Below, piece by piece: positions 5,922 through 9,606 of a stretch of DNA of 9,606 bases. This stretch comes from Verrucomicrobia bacterium UBA1731 (GTDB taxonomy: Bacteria; Verrucomicrobiota; Kiritimatiellia; RFP12; UBA1067). Below the pieces are notes generated by a model. That model ran no database searches and was not told where the DNA came from. It saw only the letters and a program-made list of their open reading frames with translations. The stretch lies in NCBI GenBank assembly GCA_002317575.1, contig DCIH01000045.1, forward strand, positions 14,763 through 24,368, written 5' to 3'. The position numbers and the translations under genes are program-made. Each line of letters opens with the position of its first letter. The first letter of the stretch is position 1.

Positions 5922-7211
5922 ATGGGCGAGTTCAAGATCGTGGGCCGCAAGGCCGTTTCGGGCGAACACCGGGTTCCGGGAAACAAGAACGCGGCGTTGC
6001 CGATGATCGCGGCGGCGCTTCTGACCGCCGAGCCGGTGACGCTCGAGAATGTGCCGGCCATCGCCGATGTCGAAAAGATGTTCGCGTGCGCCGAAAGGTT
6101 CGGCGCCACGGTGACGCGCGACCTCAAGGCGCGCACGGCGACGATCTGCGCGAAGGACCTCCGTCGCGCGCAACTCGATCCGGCGCTCGCGCGCCAGATC
6201 CGCACGAGCGTTCTCTTCGCCGGGCCGCTTCTGGCGCGCAAAGGACGCATCCATTTGCCGCCGCCCGGCGGCGACGGCATCGGGCATCGCCGCCTCGACG
6301 CGCATTTCGAAGGGTTTCGGACGCTGGGCGCCACATTCGCCGGTACGCGCCGTTCGTTCACGCTGCGCGCCGAGAAGGGCCTTTCCGGCGCGCAGATCGT
6401 CCTGGACGAGGCGAGCGTGACGGCCACGGAGAACCTCCTCATGGCGAGCGTGCTCGCGAAGGGCGTCACGGAGATCTACAACGCGGCCTGCGAGCCGCAC
6501 GTGCAGAACCTCTGCGGCATGCTCAACCGCATGGGCGCGAAGATCGGCGGCGTGGGCACGAACCGGCTTGTGGTCGAGGGCGTCGATGCGCTGCACGGCG
6601 CCACGGCGCGCGTCGGTTGCGATCTGATCGAGGCCGTGAGCTACCTCGCCGCGGCGGTGCTCACCGGCGGAGAACTGACGCTCGTCGATGTGGACGTGCC
6701 CGATTTCGAGATCGTCGCGAAGAAGCTCGCGCGCTTCGGCGTCCGTTGGGCGTCCGATGTCGCGGCGCGCACGGTGAAAGTGCCCGCGCGCCAGAAGCTG
6801 AAGCTCGCGTACGACTTCGGCGACGCGATTCCGAGCTTCGCGGACGGTCCCTGGCCGATGTTTCCGACGGACCTGATGAGCGTTTTGATCGTGCTCGCCA
6901 CGCAGGCGCGCGGCACGTGCCTCTTCCACGAGAAGATGTTCGAGAGCCGCATGTATTTCGTGGACCATCTGATCGGCATGGGCGCGAAGATCGTGCCGTG
7001 CGATCCGCATCGCGTGGTGGTGACGGGGCCGACGCAGCTCGGCGCCGGCACGGTCACCTCGCCGGACATCCGCGCGGGCATCGCGCTCATCCTGGCGGCC
7101 TTGTGCGCCAAGGGCGAGACGCGCATCCTCAACGCGGAGTCCGTCGACCGCGGCTATGAGGCGGTGGACCGCGAACTTTCCGCCCTCGGCGCCGATGTCC
7201 GCCGCGTCTGA
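5922..7211 (+). CDS. murA: UDP-N-acetylglucosamine 1-carboxyvinyltransferase, Asp-type active site
   Basis: MurA transfers enolpyruvate from PEP to UDP-GlcNAc, the first committed step of cytoplasmic peptidoglycan precursor synthesis. The 429 aa match family length (419 in E. coli) and order: NKNAALP with Lys22 (equivalent to E. coli Lys22), the mobile loop PPPGGDGIGHRRLDAH (113-128), SVTATENLLMA (165-175), FPTD with Asp317 (E. coli Asp305), PDIRAG with Arg384 (E. coli Arg397) and HIDRGYE-like VDRGYEAVDREL (408-419). Where E. coli has the fosfomycin-reactive Cys115, this protein has Asp118, as in Mycobacterium and Chlamydia. The segment CDLIEAVSY differs from the usual DRIE.GT. ATG 5922 starts at the conserved N-terminal strand; its ribosome site (GCGAGA) is weak and no convincing promoter is seen. 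A MurA-like paralogue with shifted specificity is possible but less likely. Confidence 0.92.
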   Translation: MGEFKIVGRKAVSGEHRVPGNKNAALPMIAAALLTAEPVTLENVPAIADVEKMFACAERFGATVTRDLKARTATICAKDLRRAQLDPALARQIRTSVLFAGPLLARKGRIHLPPPGGDGIGHRRLDAHFEGFRTLGATFAGTRRSFTLRAEKGLSGAQIVLDEASVTATENLLMASVLAKGVTEIYNAACEPHVQNLCGMLNRMGAKIGGVGTNRLVVEGVDALHGATARVGCDLIEAVSYLAAAVLTGGELTLVDVDVPDFEIVAKKLARFGVRWASDVAARTVKVPARQKLKLAYDFGDAIPSFADGPWPMFPTDLMSVLIVLATQARGTCLFHEKMFESRMYFVDHLIGMGAKIVPCDPHRVVVTGPTQLGAGTVTSPDIRAGIALILAALCAKGETRILNAESVDRGYEAVDRELSALGADVRRV

Positions 7212-7215
7212 TACG

Positions 7216-7224
7216 TGCTATAAT
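7216..7224 (+). promoter_or_regulatory. Extended -10 promoter ahead of the metX-metW fusion gene
   Basis: TGCTATAAT is a consensus -10 with an extended TG, starting 4 nt after the murA stop codon. No recognisable -35 lies 16-18 nt upstream. Transcription would begin near 7231, leaving about 20 nt of leader before ATG 7252. That is too short for a SAM riboswitch or T-box, and neither is visible. Confidence 0.6.
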
Positions 7225-7251
7225 GTCCGCTCAAGAAAGACCAGGCAGCGG

Positions 7252-9042
7252 ATGGAAGAAGAGAGAACAGATTTAGGCGTGGGCGTCGTCGAGCCGCGCA
7301 CGGTGCGGCTGACACTTCCCGAAGGCGGATGGCGTCTCGAGACGGGCGGCGTTCTGCCGCAGATCGATGTCGCGTGGGAAAGCTGCGGGCTCGAGAAGCC
7401 CGAAAACGACAATGTGATCTTCATTTGCCACGCGCTCACCGGCGACGCGCATGTCGCGGGCATGCGCCCCGGCGAAACGAAGCCGAGCGGCTGGTGGGAG
7501 GGCATGGTCGGCCCCGGGCGCGCGTTCGACACGAACCGCTACCGCATCGTCTGCGCGAATGTGCTCGGCGGCTGCAAAGGCACCACGGGACCGATGTCCG
7601 TGAATCCCAAGACGGGCAAGCCCTACGGCGGCGCGTTCCCGTCCTTCACGATGAGCGACGCCGTGGATGTCTACCGCGCGTTCCTGCGCGAAATCGGCGT
7701 GACGCACCTCGCCGCGCTCGCGGGCGGAAGCTTCGGCGGCATGGCGGTGATGGACTGGATCACGCGGTATCCGGACGAAACGGATGCCGCCTTGGTGATC
7801 GCGTCCTCCGTCTCGCTCAACACCCAGGCGCTCGCGTTCGACGTCGTCGGCCGCGCCGCGATCGTGGACGATCCCGACTACCGCGGCGGCGACTACTATG
7901 GCGTGGACGACGGCAAGGGCCCCAAGAAGGGCCTCGCCGCCGCGCGCCAGCTCGCACACATAACATACCTCGCGCGCGAGCACCTGCAGGAGAAGTTCGG
8001 CCGCGAACTCCAGCAAAACTGGGTCGAGAAGGGCGCGGACTACGCACGCGCGCGTCTCGCGCAGTTCCGCACGCTCTTCCAGATCGAAAGCTATCTCGGC
8101 CACCAGGCGGACAAGTTCATCGAACGCTTCGATGCGAACACGTATCTGCACATCACGCACGCGATGGACCGCTTCGACGTCGGCGCGCGCTACGGCTCGC
8201 TGGACGCCGCGCTGAAGCGCGTCAAGTGCCGCACGCTCGTGGTGTCCTTCTCCGGCGACGTCCTTTTCGCGGACTGGCAGAGCCGCGAAATCGCGCGCGG
8301 TCTTCTCGCGAACGGCAAGCGCGTGTCCTACTGCCACCTCGAGATCGGCGTCGGCCACGACGCGTTCCTGACGCACATCGCGGACCTTTCCAAGCTCGTG
8401 GGCGGATTCCTCGGCACGCCCGCGCCGGACGTGAAGCAGTGGCAGGAGCGCCGCTACCAGACCATCGCGAAGATGATCCCCGCGGGCGCGCACGTGCTGG
8501 ACGTGGGCTGCGGCAAGGGGACGCTTCTGAACCTCCTGCGCGCCAGAAAGGGTGTTTCGGGTCAGGGTGTCGAGATCGACGTGCCCGAGTTCGAACAGGC
8601 CCTCGCCGACGGCAACGAGGTCATCTTCGAGAACGCGGACGAAAAACTCCAGCTCGTGCCGGACGGCTTCTACGATGTGGCGGTCGTTTCGGAGACGCTG
8701 CAGGTGGTGAAGAACCCGCGCCAGCTGCTCCGCGAGGCGCTGCGCGTCGCGAACGAGGCGATCGTGTCGTTTCCGAACTTCGCCGCGTACCGCATCCGCT
8801 TCACGCTCGGCTTCACGGGACGGCTCCCCGTCTCCAAGCAGTTGCCGTTCCAGTGGTACGACACGCCGAACGTCCACTGCGTGACGCTCAAGGACTTCCG
8901 CGCGTTGTGCGACGCGGAGGGCATCGACATCAAGGAAGTGAAGGCCGAAAGCCGCCATCTCGTGGGCAGGATCCTGATGGCGCTCGGTTTCAAGAATCTC
9001 GGCGCAAGCCGCATCATCGCCCGGATCGGAAAACGCAAATGA
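7252..9042 (+). CDS. metXW: Homoserine O-acyltransferase MetX fused to MetW
   Basis: One 596-aa polypeptide joins two proteins that are usually separate neighbours. Residues about 15-388 are the alpha/beta-hydrolase MetX, which acylates homoserine for methionine synthesis: FICHALTGDAH (57-67), CKGTTGPMS (108-116), nucleophile Ser160 in AGGSFGGM, GGDYY (212-216), Asp336 in FSGDVLF and His369 in GVGHDAF. Residues about 397-596 are MetW, a methyltransferase-fold partner: VLDVGCGKG (415-423), GVEID (439-443), SETLQV (480-485), AIVSFPNF (503-510), GRLPVSKQLPFQWYDTPN (523-540). The linker is short (about 10 residues). I start at ATG 7252, since the open frame extends upstream into murA and only this ATG follows the promoter. 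Acetyl versus succinyl donor cannot be read from these motifs. ATGA couples it to the acetyltransferase gene. Confidence 0.92.
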   Translation: MEEERTDLGVGVVEPRTVRLTLPEGGWRLETGGVLPQIDVAWESCGLEKPENDNVIFICHALTGDAHVAGMRPGETKPSGWWEGMVGPGRAFDTNRYRIVCANVLGGCKGTTGPMSVNPKTGKPYGGAFPSFTMSDAVDVYRAFLREIGVTHLAALAGGSFGGMAVMDWITRYPDETDAALVIASSVSLNTQALAFDVVGRAAIVDDPDYRGGDYYGVDDGKGPKKGLAAARQLAHITYLAREHLQEKFGRELQQNWVEKGADYARARLAQFRTLFQIESYLGHQADKFIERFDANTYLHITHAMDRFDVGARYGSLDAALKRVKCRTLVVSFSGDVLFADWQSREIARGLLANGKRVSYCHLEIGVGHDAFLTHIADLSKLVGGFLGTPAPDVKQWQERRYQTIAKMIPAGAHVLDVGCGKGTLLNLLRARKGVSGQGVEIDVPEFEQALADGNEVIFENADEKLQLVPDGFYDVAVVSETLQVVKNPRQLLREALRVANEAIVSFPNFAAYRIRFTLGFTGRLPVSKQLPFQWYDTPNVHCVTLKDFRALCDAEGIDIKEVKAESRHLVGRILMALGFKNLGASRIIARIGKRK

Positions 9043-9606
9043 CATTGCCTCAACGCGTCGGCCTCATTCTCAAACGCTGCTTCGCGGCGCTGCACCCGTG
9101 CCTCTATGACGGACAGGCCGGCGATGTCGGCCAGATCGCCGCCGCGCTCGAGCGTGAAATCGGTCTGCTCATGCCGGGCACGGACGCGAAGGCGATCGTG
9201 CGCGCGTTCCTGGACCGGATCCCCGAAGTGCGCCGTCTCATCGACACGGACGTGGACGCCGCCTACGAAGGCGACCCCGCCGCCACGAGCCGCATGGAAG
9301 TCGTGATGGCCTATCCCGGGCTGTACGCCGTCACGGTGCACCGGCTGGCGCACGAGCTCTACAACCTCAAGGTGCCGATCATTCCGCGCGTGATGAGCGA
9401 AATCGCCCACTCGATGACGGGCATCGACATCCATCCCGGCGCGACGATCGGCGAGCATTTCTTCATCGACCACGGCACGGGCGTGGTGGTGGGCGAGACG
9501 ACCGTGATCGGCAAGAATGTGAAGCTCTACCAGGGCGTCACCCTGGGCGCGCGTTCGTTCGCCAAGGATCCGGCCACGGGCGCGCTCGTCAAGGGCGTCA
9601 AGCGCC
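9039..9606 (+). CDS. cysE: Serine O-acetyltransferase, 3' end beyond the window
   Basis: This enzyme makes O-acetyl-L-serine from serine and acetyl-CoA, the precursor into which sulfide is fixed as cysteine. 189 residues are present with no stop before the edge. An N-terminal helical region (1-110) ends in YPGLYAVTVHRLAHELY. The left-handed beta-helix follows: TGIDIHPGATIGEHFFID (127-144), HGTGVVVGETTVIG (145-158) and VKLYQGVTLGA (161-171). Asp130 and His145 match E. coli CysE Asp143 and His158. The stretch RSFAKDPATGALVKGVKR just before the edge replaces the short glycine loop of E. coli CysE. That loop marks the longer (about 300 aa) variant; a HPxI continuation would be expected. ATG 9039 overlaps the metXW stop (ATGA), so translation is likely coupled and cysteine and methionine functions share one transcript. 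The symbol is by function; orthology to E. coli cysE is loose. Confidence 0.9.
   Translation, partial: MTLPQRVGLILKRCFAALHPCLYDGQAGDVGQIAAALEREIGLLMPGTDAKAIVRAFLDRIPEVRRLIDTDVDAAYEGDPAATSRMEVVMAYPGLYAVTVHRLAHELYNLKVPIIPRVMSEIAHSMTGIDIHPGATIGEHFFIDHGTGVVVGETTVIGKNVKLYQGVTLGARSFAKDPATGALVKGVKR

Noticed and set aside
7156..7251. Upstream extension of the metX-metW frame to an ATG inside murA
   Set aside because: The extra 32 residues overlap murA, cross the TGCTATAAT promoter and have no MetX similarity. ATG 7252 fits the promoter and family N-terminus.
7212..7251. SAM riboswitch or T-box leader before the methionine gene
   Set aside because: Only 40 nt separate the genes and about 20 nt would be transcribed, too little for either element.
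7273..9045. Minus-strand open frame of 590 codons opposite metX-metW
   Set aside because: No recognisable domain, and it is opposite a gene with complete catalytic motifs in two domains. It is an antisense shadow.

Overview
The window is a compact, GC-rich (roughly two-thirds G+C by eye) stretch of bacterial chromosome carrying housekeeping and amino-acid genes. There is no phage, transposon, CRISPR or defence module. Every protein gene is on the + strand; the only minus-strand gene is a tRNA. Codon third positions are strongly G/C throughout, so nothing looks freshly transferred. A PVC-superphylum organism (Verrucomicrobiota/Kiritimatiellota-like) is my best guess. It rests on the MetX-MetW fusion, the long-form serine acetyltransferase, the degenerate Gfo/Idh/MocA protein and a CAACTCT-type heptamer tract inside a gene. 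This is inference and not settled by the sequence.

Layout. Positions 3-98: the 3' tail of an unrecognised gene. 107-919: ProB without a PUA domain. 938-2542: a zinc N-acyl-D-amino-acid deacylase with a short heptanucleotide-repeat insertion near its N-terminus. 2577-4586: a tightly overlapping trio of an FtsB/DivIC-like division protein, an HExxH membrane protein of M50 (site-2-protease-like) type, and HemW. A sigma70-type promoter whose -35 box overlaps the deacylase stop codon drives the trio and leaves almost no 5' leader. 4654-5748: a Gfo/Idh/MocA-fold protein whose usual catalytic residues are substituted, behind an AT-rich promoter with a 14-bp palindrome. 5767-5840 (minus strand): tRNA-Gln(CUG) with its own promoter. 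5922-7211: MurA with Asp in place of the fosfomycin-target Cys. 7252-9042: a single polypeptide joining MetX and MetW. 9039 to the window end: a serine O-acetyltransferase, truncated by the edge and joined to metXW by an ATGA overlap.

How the genes fit together. The last two genes form a sulfur amino-acid unit: homoserine acylation plus MetW for methionine, and O-acetylserine for cysteine. MurA and the FtsB-like protein serve wall synthesis and division. ProB starts proline synthesis, but no proA is adjacent. The deacylase could recycle D-amino-acid derivatives, but its substrate is unknown. The FtsB-M50 pairing recalls regulated proteolysis of a divisome protein and is the most suggestive functional link here.

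No gene-free gap exceeds 300 bases. The largest, 5749-5921, holds the tRNA and its promoter. I did not find a wholly new multi-gene system. The most notable items are variants of known proteins and the local promoter architecture.
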